64,000 bases of DNA, taken from positions 1-64,000 of the forward strand of contig DATLAW010000237.1 of assembly GCA_035527255.1 (NCBI GenBank), given 5' to 3'. This document shows positions 24,711 to 33,361 of this stretch, one piece after another. Made by a program: the position numbers and the translations under genes. The notes under the pieces were generated by a model, which was not told the origin of the DNA, did not search any database, and worked only from the letters and a program-made list of their open reading frames with translations. Source of the stretch: Thermohalobaculum sp035527255 (GTDB taxonomy: Bacteria > Pseudomonadota > Alphaproteobacteria > Rhodobacterales > Rhodobacteraceae). How positions within the stretch are numbered: the stretch's first letter is position 1; every line of letters starts with the position of its first letter.

Positions 24711-24884
24711 TTGACTCAGTCTCCCGCTCCGGAAAGCCATGGCGCCAATACATAAACCATTTTGTACCTGTTTCGCCAGTGGAAAGGTCCGAGACATAGG
24801 GCCACGGGCGTTTCGAGCGGCTTGTTTGCCTCGATTTCGGATGATAGGGATCGAATTATGCACACGCGACAAGGGATCCGCGCA

Positions 24885-25388
24885 ATGAGCGACCGACCAA
24901 GCAGCTACGACTACGAGGCCCTTTTGGCCTGCGGCCGAGGCGAGCTGTTCGGTCCCGGCAACGCCCAGCTTCCGGCACCACCGATGCTGATGGCCGACCG
25001 GATCACCTCGATCACGGCCGATGGCGGTCCCGCCGGCAAGGGCCAGGTCGTGGCGGAGATGGATATCCATCCGGATCTGTGGTTTTTCAAATGCCACTTC
25101 ATCGGCGATCCGGTGATGCCGGGCTGTCTGGGGGTGGACGCGTTGTGGCAGCTGACCGGGTTTTTCCTCGGCTGGCTGGGAATGCCGGGGCGCGGCCGGG
25201 CCTTGGGGGTCGGCGAGGTCAAGTTCACCGACATGGTCACGCCCAGTGGCAAGCTGATCCGCTACACCGTCGATATGAAACGCATCATCGACCGCAGATT
25301 GAAACTGGGTATCGCCGACGGCACCATGGAATTGGATGGCAAGGTAATCTATGTGACCAAGGACATGCGGGTGGGGCTGTTCAGCTAG
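24885..25388 (+). CDS. fabA: 3-hydroxydecanoyl-ACP dehydratase/isomerase
   Basis: A 167-residue hotdog dehydratase that dehydrates 3-hydroxydecanoyl-ACP and isomerises trans-2 to cis-3-decenoyl-ACP, the branch point to unsaturated fatty acids. The N-terminal SYDYEALLACGRGELFGPGNAQLPAPPMLM is diagnostic. Catalytic His and Asp are in FFKCHFIGDPVMPGCLGVDALWQ (H71 and D85). ATG at 24885 has AAGGGA upstream; an earlier ATG at 24858 would add a non-conserved leader. It heads fabA-fabB-fabI and is divergent from irr. Confidence 0.96.
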   Translation: MSDRPSSYDYEALLACGRGELFGPGNAQLPAPPMLMADRITSITADGGPAGKGQVVAEMDIHPDLWFFKCHFIGDPVMPGCLGVDALWQLTGFFLGWLGMPGRGRALGVGEVKFTDMVTPSGKLIRYTVDMKRIIDRRLKLGIADGTMELDGKVIYVTKDMRVGLFS

Positions 25389-25442
25389 GCCGCCTTGACC
25401 CAGGGTGCCTGAACACGGCACCACCAGAATGGAGACATGCAG

Positions 25443-26666
25443 ATGCGCCGTGTGGTGATAACCGGAATTGGAATTGTCTCGTCTATCGGCTCCGATGTGC
25501 AGGAGGTCAATGCCGCGCTGCGCGAGGGCCGGTCTGGCATTGTCTTTGCGCCGGAATACGCCGAGCGCGGGTTCAAGTGCCAGGTGCATGGCATGCCGAC
25601 CGCCGACATTGTCGGCCAGGTCGACAAGCGCGTGCGCCGCTTCATGGGCGATGGCGCTGCCTGGAACTATATCGCCATGAACCAGGCGATCACCGACGCC
25701 GGACTGACCGAAAACGAGGTCTCGAACGAGCGCACCGGGCTGATCATGGGCTCCGGTGGACCCTCGACCCGCAGCCTGTTCGAGGCAAACACTTCAGTTG
25801 TCGAGAAGGGCACGACACGCCGGATCGGACCCTTCGCGGTGCCGAAGGTGATGTCGTCAACCAACTCGGCAACGCTGGCGACGCCGTTCAAGATCAAAGG
25901 CGTGAACTATTCGATCACCTCGGCTTGCTCGACCTCGGCCCATTGCATCGGCAACGGTGTCGAGCAGATCCAATGGGGCAAGCAGGATATCGTTTTCGCC
26001 GGTGGCGGCGAGGAGCTGGACTGGACCCTGTCGTGCCTGTTTGACGCGATGGGCGCGATGTCGAGCAAATACAACGACACGCCGCAGCGCGCCAGCCGGG
26101 CCTACGACCAGGATCGCGACGGTTTCGTGATTGCGGGCGGCGGCGGGGTGGTGGTGCTGGAGGAGTTGGAGCGGGCCAAGACACGTGGCGCGAAAATATA
26201 TGCCGAGGTCACCGGCTACGGCGCGACCTCGGACGGCTTCGACATGGTGGCGCCATCGGGTGAGGGTGCTGTGCGTTGCATGCGCCAGGCGATTGCGACC
26301 ATCGGCGAGCGCAAGGTTGGCTACATCAACACCCATGGCACCTCGACCCCGGTCGGCGACCAGAAAGAGGTCGGCGCGATCCGCGAGGTGTTCGGCGCCG
26401 AGCAGCCGAAGTTCAGCTCGACCAAGTCGCTGACCGGCCACAGCCTGGGCGCGACTGGCGTGCAGGAGGCGATCTATTGTTTGCTGATGTTGCAGGGCGA
26501 CTACATCGCCGCCAGCGCCAATGTCGAGAACCTGGACCCCGAGTTCGTCGGCGCGCCGATCGTGACCAGCCGGCTGGACAATGCCGGGCTCGACACCGTG
26601 ATTTCGAACAGCTTCGGTTTTGGTGGCACAAACTGCACTCTGGCGATGAGCCGATACCATGGATAA
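25443..26666 (+). CDS. fabB: 3-oxoacyl-ACP synthase I
   Basis: A 407-residue condensing enzyme elongating cis-3-decenoyl-ACP and longer acyl-ACPs. Catalytic Cys in SITSACSTSAHCIG (C162), and two active-site histidines in NTHGTSTPVGD and TGHSLGATGVQEA. The KSLTGHSLGA lysine and the C-terminal SNSFGFGGTN are conserved. The ATG at 25443 matches the family N terminus MRRVVITG and sits eight bases after GGAGA; an ATG two codons upstream is possible. It follows fabA by 54 bases and pairs with it functionally. Confidence 0.96.
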   Translation: MRRVVITGIGIVSSIGSDVQEVNAALREGRSGIVFAPEYAERGFKCQVHGMPTADIVGQVDKRVRRFMGDGAAWNYIAMNQAITDAGLTENEVSNERTGLIMGSGGPSTRSLFEANTSVVEKGTTRRIGPFAVPKVMSSTNSATLATPFKIKGVNYSITSACSTSAHCIGNGVEQIQWGKQDIVFAGGGEELDWTLSCLFDAMGAMSSKYNDTPQRASRAYDQDRDGFVIAGGGGVVVLEELERAKTRGAKIYAEVTGYGATSDGFDMVAPSGEGAVRCMRQAIATIGERKVGYINTHGTSTPVGDQKEVGAIREVFGAEQPKFSSTKSLTGHSLGATGVQEAIYCLLMLQGDYIAASANVENLDPEFVGAPIVTSRLDNAGLDTVISNSFGFGGTNCTLAMSRYHG

Positions 26667-26676
26667 GGCGGCAACG

Positions 26677-27480
26677 ATGACCGGTACCGTTCAGGGCGCG
26701 ATCATGAAGGGCAAGCGCGGCCTGATCATGGGGGTCGCCAACGACCACTCGATCGCCTGGGGCGTGGCGGCGGCACTGGCGGCGCAGGGCGCCGAGTTGG
26801 CCTTCACCTATCAGGGCGAAGCCTTCGAGCGCCGGGTCCGTCCATTGGCCGAGAGCGTGGGTGCGGCGCATGTCATGGATGCGGATGTCCAGGACACTGA
26901 AAGCCTGGACGCGGTTTTCAACCAGTTGAAGAGCGCCTGGGGAACCATGGACTTCCTGGTCCACGCCATCGCCTATTCCGACAAGTCCGAGCTGACCGGT
27001 CACTATGCCAACACCACCCGGGCCAACTTCCTGAACACGATGGATATCTCGTGCTATTCCTTTGTTGATGTAACGCGCCGGGCAGCCGCGTTGATGCCCG
27101 ATGGCGGCTCGGTGGTGACGATGACTTTTCTGGGGTCGCAACGGGTGATGCCGCATTACAACGTGATGGGGGTCGCCAAGGCGGCGCTCGAGGCCAGTAT
27201 GCGCTATCTGGCCAACGACCTGGGGCCGCAGGGCGTACGGGTGAACGCGATCAGCCCCGGGCCAATGCGAACCCTGGCTGGCTCGGCCATCGGCGGCGCC
27301 CGCAAGGTATTCAAGGAATACGAAGAGAACACCCCGCTGCGGCGCAATGCGGCGCTGGAGCATGTCGGCGGTGCGGCGGTCTATTTGCTGTCGAACCTCG
27401 GCGCCTCGACCACCGGCGACGTGATCTTCGTCGATGGCGGTTTCCATGCTACGGGGATGGCTCAGCCGGAGAATTTGTGA
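26677..27480 (+). CDS. fabI: Enoyl-ACP reductase (NADH)
   Basis: A 267-residue SDR-fold enzyme reducing trans-2-enoyl-ACP, the last step of each fatty-acid cycle and the triclosan/isoniazid-class target. The nucleotide-binding GLIMGVANDHSIAWGVAAALAAQGA, the FLVHAIAYSD strand, and the FabI-type Y-x6-K active site (HYNVMGVAKAALE) are visible, then ISPGPMRTLAGSAI, the substrate-binding loop. ATG 26677 is preceded by AAGGCGG; ATG 26659 overlaps fabB by eight bases and would add six residues. It completes fabA-fabB-fabI. Stop overlaps the next gene by four bases. Confidence 0.95.
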   Translation: MTGTVQGAIMKGKRGLIMGVANDHSIAWGVAAALAAQGAELAFTYQGEAFERRVRPLAESVGAAHVMDADVQDTESLDAVFNQLKSAWGTMDFLVHAIAYSDKSELTGHYANTTRANFLNTMDISCYSFVDVTRRAAALMPDGGSVVTMTFLGSQRVMPHYNVMGVAKAALEASMRYLANDLGPQGVRVNAISPGPMRTLAGSAIGGARKVFKEYEENTPLRRNAALEHVGGAAVYLLSNLGASTTGDVIFVDGGFHATGMAQPENL

Positions 27481-28310
27481 GTTCGGGAGCGACGGGCCTA
27501 GCGATGCTCGGCGATAGCCCGATGGTTGCCATTGGCCTGGCTTCGGCGGGGTTCGCCCTGACCTGGCTGACCGGGCGCGGTGGTTTCCTTGGCGACAAGG
27601 GTTCGTTTTCCGTCAGTTGGTCGCCTAAAGCCATCCTGCTGGCGGTTGTCAGCATTGGTGCCGCGGTTGCGTTCTACGAGGTCTCAGGCGGTATCGCCAT
27701 CATCGTCGCGATCATGTGGCACGAGTGGGGTCATGTGATCGCTTTTCGGGTCGCCGGACACCGCGATGCGCGCTTTCGGTTGATTCCGCTGCTCGGTGGG
27801 GTGGCCATCTCGGACAAGCGCCCCAAGGATCATGCCACCTCGTGCTTTATCACCCTGATGGGGCCGGGCTTCAGCGTCAGCCTGGTGGTGATCCTGGTGC
27901 TGGCGGAAGCGGCGCTGCGCGATGCGGGATCGCCGCTGGCGCGCGACTTCGGCTGGGCAGCTAAATTGACCGGCGCGATCAACGCCTTTAACATGCTGCC
28001 GCTATGGCCGCTGGACGGAGGCCGGGCGCTTCGCTCGATCACCGTCACCGCCGCGCCCAAATTGGCGGGCATGCTGACCACGATCATGAGCGCAGCGCTG
28101 GCCGGATTCGCAATCTTCAATCAGATGTGGTTTCTGCTGATGTTTGCGGTCATGGGTTATCAATATGCGCAGCGGGCGGCGACGACCGACTTGCATCTGC
28201 GCCCGATGCCTCAGCGCCAAGCCATACTCGCATCGGTCGGTTATCTGGCGATCTTCGGCGCCAATCTGCTCGTCGGGTGGCCAATCTTCCGTCATTTCCT
28301 TCGCTTCTGA
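27477..28310 (+). CDS. Site-2 protease-like (M50) membrane metalloprotease
   Basis: A 277-residue membrane protein with about six hydrophobic segments. The zinc motif is WHEWGH (H82, E83, H86), and the third ligand motif appears as FNMLPLWPLDGGRALRS, both as in S2P/M50 proteases. This is a minimal S2P without PDZ or CBS domains. It begins with GTG in a GTGA overlap with fabI, so it is probably translated with the fatty-acid genes, suggesting a role linked to membrane state; that is inference. Substrate unknown. Confidence 0.8.
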   Translation: MSSGATGLAMLGDSPMVAIGLASAGFALTWLTGRGGFLGDKGSFSVSWSPKAILLAVVSIGAAVAFYEVSGGIAIIVAIMWHEWGHVIAFRVAGHRDARFRLIPLLGGVAISDKRPKDHATSCFITLMGPGFSVSLVVILVLAEAALRDAGSPLARDFGWAAKLTGAINAFNMLPLWPLDGGRALRSITVTAAPKLAGMLTTIMSAALAGFAIFNQMWFLLMFAVMGYQYAQRAATTDLHLRPMPQRQAILASVGYLAIFGANLLVGWPIFRHFLRF

Positions 28311-28370
28311 GCGAGGGCGAGTTTTTCAAAGCCGGAAAGCGCGATTCAAAACGACTGCAACGCACATTGG

Positions 28371-28477
28371 CTAGAGCGCTTTCCGACCTGATTGCATCAG
28401 GTCACGCGCTCTAAGACATTGGCTGGTCGCATTTTCCGAGTCAGCGGATGATTTCATCCGCTTCGAAAATGCTCTAA
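28371..28477. repeat. Interspersed palindromic element, copy A
   Basis: An element of about 107 bases bounded by CTAGAGCG and GCTCTAA. Its left half is a hairpin built on GACCTGATTGCATCAGGTC, followed by the constant core TTGGCTGGTCGCATTTTC and a right-hand hairpin, GCGGATGATTTCATCCGC. Copies B (39049-39154) and C (41889-41994) share the ends and the core. Copy C is nearly identical to A; B shares mainly the ends and TTGGTCGCATTTTC. No coding capacity. The right end supplies the TAG stop codon of the minus-strand gene at 28474. Confidence 0.85.
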
Positions 28478-29124
28478 TGGCGATTGAGAGAGAGAACGCC
28501 GGTCCAGTTGGGGACGGCGGGCATGAAACCCGCGCGGATGGCGGCGACGATGGGGGCCGGGGTCAGGGCGCGGGCGGTGCCGCCGGGCAGGCCTCCGGCA
28601 TCCGCATATCCCTTGGGTGACCAGCGCCACAGCCGCTCGCGCCATTTCAGCAGCGGCGTGCGTTCGGCATCCGCAAGGGTCAGGAAAACCCCATCCGGCA
28701 GGGCGGCGAGGGTTGCCAGGTGGGTCGCCTGCTGCCGGGTGCGGGTCACGCGGGCGGCGTGCAACGCGCGGTCGATGTCCTGGGCCTTCGCGCCAGGCAA
28801 CCCGGCCGCCAGCCATGCGGCCTTGAAGCGCCGGTAGTCGGCGTTGCGGCATTCGGCGCAGGGGCGGTGCCCGGCGGCCAGCGCCGAGACCTCGTCCCAG
28901 AAGAACAATGCCGTGTAGCGTGTCGGCGATCCCGGCGGCGGCATTGGTTGCCGGTGGCGGCCCCGGAATTCGGTGACGCAGCAGACCCAGTTGGTGTGGC
29001 GCCAGCGGGCGGCGCGGAGATTGTTTTCGGCATCGTGGAGGATGCCGCGATTGCCCATCAGGGTGCCGCGCCAGGGCTGGGCGGTTATCTCGCCGGTGGG
29101 GAGGACGCGGTTCTGAAGGGGCAT
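28474..29124 (-). CDS. Uncharacterised protein with HRPCAEC motif
   Basis: A 216-residue soluble protein I cannot assign to a named family. It starts RVLPTGEITAQPWRGTLMGNRGILHD and has RWRHTNWVCCVTEFRGR (about 41-57). The most striking site is GHRPCAECRNADYRRFKAAW (about 85-104), where H-R-P-C-x-x-C resembles the zinc knuckle of the Ada methyl-acceptor domain; together with CC at 49-50 it suggests a bound metal. Its stop codon lies within repeat copy A, so the last residues may be shaped by that insertion. It is ten bases downstream of the threonine dehydratase stop on the same strand and may be co-transcribed with it. Confidence 0.65.
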   Translation of the reverse strand: MPLQNRVLPTGEITAQPWRGTLMGNRGILHDAENNLRAARWRHTNWVCCVTEFRGRHRQPMPPPGSPTRYTALFFWDEVSALAAGHRPCAECRNADYRRFKAAWLAAGLPGAKAQDIDRALHAARVTRTRQQATHLATLAALPDGVFLTLADAERTPLLKWRERLWRWSPKGYADAGGLPGGTARALTPAPIVAAIRAGFMPAVPNWTGVLSLNRH

Positions 29125-29134
29125 GGGGATGGCC

Positions 29135-30082
29135 CTAGCCCTGCAGCGGGTCCGGCGCCGGGTTGCCGCCGCAGATCAGCACTGCGACGCGCTCGCCGGG
29201 TTCGGGCCGGTAGGCGCCGGAGGTTAACGCGGCAAGGGCAGCGGCGCCGCCGGGTTCAGTGAGGATACGCAGACCACGCCAGAGCAGGCGCTGCGCCTCG
29301 GCGATGGCGTCGTCGGAGACGAGCACGCTGTGGATCCCTTGAGCGTGGGCGAGGCCGTAGCAGATTTTGCCTATGCGACGCGCGCCGAGTGCGTTGACGG
29401 CGATTCCGCCGACTGCGACCTCGGTCTCCGGCCCGTCGGCCAGCGCCCGGTTGAGCGTCGGGCATGCCTCGGGCTCGACCGCGACCACCTTGCGCCGGCC
29501 GCCGAGCCAGGCGAGCGCACCGGCGATGAGCCCGCCGCCGCCGACCGCGATCAGGACGGTATCGGCATCGAGCCCCTGTTCCTCCCATTCAAGCGCCACG
29601 GTGCCCTGACCGATCACCGTCTCGGGCGCATCATAGGCATGGACCTGGATTGCGCCGGTTGTGGCCTCGTGGGCCTGGGCGGCGGCGAGCGCCTGGGAAT
29701 AGTCGCCCTCGGTCACATGGAGATCCGCCCCGGTCTCGCGGATCAGTGCGATCTTGGCCGGGCCGGCGATCCGGGGGACGTAGATGCGGGCGGGGTGCCC
29801 GAGCCGATGGGCGGCATAACCCACCGCCGCGCCGTGGTTGCCGCCGGATGCAGCGACGACACCAGCCGGCGGCACGTCACGCGACAGCAGGTTGTTGAAC
29901 GCCCCGCGCGGCTTGAAGCTGCCGGTGTGCTGGAGGAGTTCGAGCTTGAGGGCGACAGGGTGGGAAAGGCCGAAGGCACTGCCGTCGAGGTCCATCACCG
30001 GAGTGCGGCGGATATGGGGGGCGATCCGCTCGTGAGCCGTTGAAATCTGGTCCCAGTCTATGCTGGTGCAAGTTCCACTCAT
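29135..30082 (-). CDS. Threonine/serine dehydratase-like PLP enzyme
   Basis: A 315-residue fold-type II PLP enzyme. The Schiff-base lysine is in HTGSFKPRGAFNN (K57), the substrate-carboxylate loop is ASGGNHGAAVGYAA, and the glycine-rich phosphate loop is AVGGGGLIAG. It likely deaminates L-threonine or L-serine to a 2-keto acid; serine racemase is an alternative from the same family. No C-terminal regulatory ACT domain, so a catabolic type. ATG 30082 has AAGGGG eight bases upstream; an in-frame ATG at 30142 was rejected. The C-terminal ICGGNPAPDPLQG contains the conserved cofactor-ring contact. Confidence 0.85.
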   Translation of the reverse strand: MSGTCTSIDWDQISTAHERIAPHIRRTPVMDLDGSAFGLSHPVALKLELLQHTGSFKPRGAFNNLLSRDVPPAGVVAASGGNHGAAVGYAAHRLGHPARIYVPRIAGPAKIALIRETGADLHVTEGDYSQALAAAQAHEATTGAIQVHAYDAPETVIGQGTVALEWEEQGLDADTVLIAVGGGGLIAGALAWLGGRRKVVAVEPEACPTLNRALADGPETEVAVGGIAVNALGARRIGKICYGLAHAQGIHSVLVSDDAIAEAQRLLWRGLRILTEPGGAAALAALTSGAYRPEPGERVAVLICGGNPAPDPLQG

Positions 30083-30153
30083 GTAGGTCGCCCCTTGTCT
30101 CGTGATTACCGGGCCTGGCCGGAAATCCAGTTTTAAGTTCAACTGTTCAAGAA

Positions 30154-30184
30154 CTGGATGCCCGGGTCAAGCCCGAGCAAGACG
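30154..30184. repeat. Possible short dispersed repeat
   Basis: A segment beginning CTGGATGCCCGGGTCAAGCC and ending GACG has a CCCGGGTCAAGCCCG imperfect palindrome. Very similar strings are widely dispersed in alphaproteobacterial intergenic regions; only one copy is seen in this window, so this is based on recollection, not on a comparison here. Confidence 0.3.
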
Positions 30185-30321
30185 TGGTTTCGGTTGATCG
30201 AAAATCTCTGTCGACAGAGGCGCGCCCCCGATTAGGCTCAGGCAATCCCCGTCCGGTCGACGATCTCGGCGAAATTCGAAGCCGCAGCGGGACGGCCGAA
30301 CGACGAGCGAGCGTCGCGCGC

Positions 30322-30750
30322 TCAGGATCCCGTATATGACAGATCCTGAATATCCGCTTTGGCCTCGGCTGGGTCGACGAGTTCAAGATTTCCATGCCCG
30401 ACAATGAGCCCCATCGAAATATGGCAACGGACATATTTCTCTTCGCCTGGCCCGAGAACCAGAGTGAGCCGCCGTTCGACCTCAGTTTCCACGCTCGCTT
30501 CATATTTTCCGGGTTCAACATCCTTGTAGAAAACGCCTTTGGGTTCACACGATCCAACATTTTCCTGGTTGAGAATAATACTTGGCTGCACCGCCGCGCC
30601 TACAATCTGCGTCCGGTAGAAATAAATCCGGGCTTGGCCGTCGGGCATAGCGGATATGTTCCCCTTAATTTCCGCAAATTTCGGCCCGCTTGCGCATGCG
30701 CTCACCAATAGGGTTCCGACAAGAAACACAACCGCGCGAAGCTTGGACAT
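30322..30750 (-). CDS. DUF2846-like lipoprotein
   Basis: A 142-residue exported lipoprotein. Signal peptide with lipobox LVSACA (acylated Cys at 19). The mature part, ARIYFYRTQIVGAAVQPSIILNQENVG (about 40-66), fits the DUF2846 core, an all-beta domain; EPGKYEASVETEVERRLTLVLGPGEEKYVRC is the second conserved block. Located at the outer or inner membrane depending on sorting; function unknown. The next upstream gene encodes another lipoprotein, ending four bases before this start, so the two form a unit. Confidence 0.8.
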   Translation of the reverse strand: MSKLRAVVFLVGTLLVSACASGPKFAEIKGNISAMPDGQARIYFYRTQIVGAAVQPSIILNQENVGSCEPKGVFYKDVEPGKYEASVETEVERRLTLVLGPGEEKYVRCHISMGLIVGHGNLELVDPAEAKADIQDLSYTGS

Positions 30751-30754
30751 AGTT

Positions 30755-31156
30755 CTACTCCCGATTTGGGTTCAGTTTGACGGGAACGGGATCGGCGACC
30801 GGTGAGAATGCTTCCTCATTCGGAAGCCAGAAGCCGACCCATCGATCGTCCCGGACGACGATATATGCTTCGCGAACATGAATGCCTTCGACGGTCAAAA
30901 CCGTATCGACCGGTTTCATCACGGCGCCTTCGCGGATACTGCCCATGGACACCCATTGGGAACCGGAGCTCAAGGTTCGCAGATACCCGCCAGTCGATCG
31001 TGCGACAGCTTCGTTTTCCAAAACGACTACTTGCAGCGTTGACACTGGCGAGAGTTCAGAAGGCGTCAGTTTTACGTCCGAACAACCTGCCAGGAGCAAC
31101 ACACCAATAAGGGCAAGCACTCGGGCAGGTTTGGTGTCAGCGGACGTGTTTCTCAT
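30755..31156 (-). CDS. Putative lipoprotein, unknown family
   Basis: A 133-residue protein starting MRNTSADTKPARVLALIGVLLLAGCSD, a lipoprotein signal with lipobox LLAGC (Cys about 25). The rest, including VSTLQVVVLENEAVARSTGGYLRTLSSG and REAYIVVRDDRWVGFWLP, looks like beta-rich secreted sequence. No recognised domain. I chose the ATG at 31156 because an upstream in-frame start would put 29 residues ahead of the signal peptide. Ends four bases before the DUF2846 lipoprotein gene, so the pair is likely one operon. Confidence 0.7.
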   Translation of the reverse strand: MRNTSADTKPARVLALIGVLLLAGCSDVKLTPSELSPVSTLQVVVLENEAVARSTGGYLRTLSSGSQWVSMGSIREGAVMKPVDTVLTVEGIHVREAYIVVRDDRWVGFWLPNEEAFSPVADPVPVKLNPNRE

Positions 31157-31287
31157 TCTGCATTTCTTAACGTCATGCAGAAATCGAAACAGATTGGATC
31201 GGACACCGGCGCCCTCCAGCGAGACCGGTGAGATCGGTCTCACCCTAGGGTAGTATACCCAAGCTTAAGATATCACAAGGTCGACCA

Positions 31288-32487
31288 TCAAAGCCCCGCC
31301 TCCGCCGCAACCTGAGCGCGAGGCTTCCGCGCCCGCTCGGTTGCCGATTTCAACTGGCCACACGCCGCCATGATGTCTTCGCCGCGCGGGGTGCGAACCG
31401 GGCTGGCGTAGCCTGCCCGGTTGACGATCTCGGCGAAGGCCTCGATCCGGTCCCAGCTTGAGCGTTCGTGGACGGCACCGGGCCAGGGGTTGAACGGGAT
31501 CAGGTTGATCTTGGCCGGGATGCCGGCGATTAGTTTGACCAGCCGCTTGGCGTCGGCGTTGCTGTCGTTCACGTCCTTCAGCATCAAGTACTCGAATGTG
31601 ATCCGCTCGGAGTTCGAAAGCCTGGGGTACTGGCGGCAGGCATCAAGCAATTCAGCGATCGGCCATTTGCGGTTGATCGGGACCAGCTCGTTGCGCACGG
31701 CGTCGGTGGTGGCATGCAGGCTGATCGCCAGCAGCGTGCCGATCTCGTAGCCGGAGCGGGGGATTTCCGGGGCCACGCCGGAGGTGGAAAGCGTGATGCG
31801 GCGGCGGCTGAGCGACAGCCCCTCGCCGTCCATGGCGATCTTCATTGCGTCGCGCACGCCATCGAAATTGTACAGCGGCTCGCCCATGCCCATCAGCACG
31901 ACATTGGTAATATAACGCTTGTCCGACGGGCGCTCGCCAACGACCGGCCACTCGCCGAGGTCGTCGCGCGCAACCATGATCTGACCGGCGATCTCGCCCG
32001 GCGTCAGGTTGCGGACCAGCTTTTGGGTGCCGGTATGGCAGAACGTGCAGGTCAGCGTACAGCCGACCTGGGACGAGACGCACAGCGTACCGCGCTCCTC
32101 GTCGGGGATATAGACGGTCTCGACCTCGTGCCCGCCTGCAATGCGCAGCAGATATTTGCGGGTGCCATCGGCCGAGATCTGGCGGGTGACGATTTCGGGG
32201 CGGGTGATGACAAATTGCTCGGCGAGGAGGCCACGGAAGGCTTTCGACAGGTTGGTCATCGCGGAAAAGTCAGAGACCCCGCGCTGGTAGATCCATTGCC
32301 ACACCTGGCCGGTGCGCATCGCTGCCTGGGCCGTGGGCACTCCGGCCTCGATCAGCGTGTCGTGCAGCCGCTCGCGGGTCAGGCCGACCAGATTAGGGAG
32401 CGCGCCGACGTCCGCCTTGCGAGGCAAGGTGGCGAAATCCGGCTGGATCGCAGTTCCGCCCGGGGGGCGCGTAATGCTCTCGGTCAT
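31288..32487 (-). CDS. rlmN: 23S rRNA (adenine-2503-C2) methyltransferase
   Basis: A 399-residue radical-SAM dual-specificity RNA methyltransferase that modifies A2503 of 23S rRNA and A37 of some tRNAs. The radical-SAM cluster is VGCTLTCTFC (C143, C147, C150); the methyl-carrying Cys is in MAACGQL (C376). N-terminal accessory domain about 25-110 contains QVWQWIYQRG. NVVLMGMGEPLYNFD and LAISLHATTD are family blocks. Start with GAAGG upstream. Stands alone between lipoprotein genes and ialB on the same strand. Confidence 0.96.
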   Translation of the reverse strand: MTESITRPPGGTAIQPDFATLPRKADVGALPNLVGLTRERLHDTLIEAGVPTAQAAMRTGQVWQWIYQRGVSDFSAMTNLSKAFRGLLAEQFVITRPEIVTRQISADGTRKYLLRIAGGHEVETVYIPDEERGTLCVSSQVGCTLTCTFCHTGTQKLVRNLTPGEIAGQIMVARDDLGEWPVVGERPSDKRYITNVVLMGMGEPLYNFDGVRDAMKIAMDGEGLSLSRRRITLSTSGVAPEIPRSGYEIGTLLAISLHATTDAVRNELVPINRKWPIAELLDACRQYPRLSNSERITFEYLMLKDVNDSNADAKRLVKLIAGIPAKINLIPFNPWPGAVHERSSWDRIEAFAEIVNRAGYASPVRTPRGEDIMAACGQLKSATERARKPRAQVAAEAGL

Positions 32488-32597
32488 CGGCCTTCGGTTC
32501 TGGTGAGTTGCAAGGATATGCCCCTCCCCCTCACGGGGAAGGCCGCAGGCCCTAGCACATGCGCCGCCTCAATGCCAGACCGCTGACGAGCACGGGA

Positions 32598-33152
32598 CTA
32601 CTTGCAGAGCGCAGCCGCCGCCTCCAGCGCTGCGCTAAAGCCGCTCAGCGAGAAGCTATCGGCCGTCTTGGTGCCCCGCGTCGACTCGCCTTCGAGTTTG
32701 GCGCTCGAGCCACGGCGAAAAGCTTCGATCAGCGCGGCGTCGTCCTGGGCCGAAGGCGACCAGGCGTTTTCACCTTCGGTAAACAGGGTGAACTTCTTAT
32801 CGCCAACCGCTGCGCCAACCTCCGATCCCTTCTTGAGTGGATATCCACTCAGATAAGAGACCTCGTTGACGACACCGTCCGCCGGTCTAATCGACACCAT
32901 CAGGAAGATGTCGCCCCGGTTCACCTTGACGGTCTTTCCATCACGCGAGGCGCCGGTCTTGGTCGGCTGTGACACGATCCAGCAAACCTTTTGCTGACCG
33001 CTGCCGGCCTCAAAGACCGACCAATCCTTTTTGGCATCGACGCGCGCCTGGGTCTGCGCCTCGGCAGCGCCCGGGACGACAGCCCCTAACAGAAGCGCGG
33101 CCAGTAACGCGGCCGGTAACGCGGTCGTCCCCAGTTTCAAAAATTTCGACAT
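32598..33152 (-). CDS. Invasion-associated locus B (IalB)-like exported protein
   Basis: A 184-residue periplasmic protein: signal peptide about 1-32, cleaving near AEAQT, then the IalB core WSVFEAGSGQQKVCWIVSQPTKT, RGDIFLMVSIRPADGVVNEVSYLSGYPLKKGSEV and the C-terminal FSLSGFSAALEAAAALCK with a second Cys likely bridged to the first. IalB homologues are widespread in alphaproteobacteria, most not linked to invasion, and probably have an envelope role. It is divergent from the asparaginase gene. Confidence 0.85.
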   Translation of the reverse strand: MSKFLKLGTTALPAALLAALLLGAVVPGAAEAQTQARVDAKKDWSVFEAGSGQQKVCWIVSQPTKTGASRDGKTVKVNRGDIFLMVSIRPADGVVNEVSYLSGYPLKKGSEVGAAVGDKKFTLFTEGENAWSPSAQDDAALIEAFRRGSSAKLEGESTRGTKTADSFSLSGFSAALEAAAALCK

Positions 33153-33265
33153 GCTCGCCTCACTTTAGGTCTTCCGCGGATCTTGGATGTCCGTCCGGAA
33201 GTGTTTCGTATCATTATCCCACATCGGTGTTTATCCCGTTGCGAATTGCAGCATACTGTAACTTG

Positions 33266-33284
33266 TGGGGAGAATTCCACCCCA
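33266..33284. promoter_or_regulatory. Inverted repeat in ialB/asparaginase divergent region
   Basis: TGGGG (33266-33270) and CCCCA (33280-33284) flank AGAATTCCA. It lies between the divergent ialB and asparaginase genes, about 80 bases before the latter's start, and could be an operator; nothing else supports it. Confidence 0.3.
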
Positions 33285-33361
33285 GTACATCGCGAAAAAC
33301 GGTCTTCTTGATTACAATACGCGTGAATGACGTGGGTCCGGCGCGAAAACGGAGCAAATGA

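Noticed and set aside
24285..25589. A continuous minus-strand frame covering irr and all of fabA
   Set aside because: Only the last 141 codons match Irr; the rest is antisense to fabA and has no recognisable sequence. The Irr start at 24710 has its own ribosome site.
28371..28477. Insertion sequence or transposon
   Set aside because: No transposase gene and no target-site duplication were seen; the 106-base element is too short to be an IS, so I called it a palindromic repeat.
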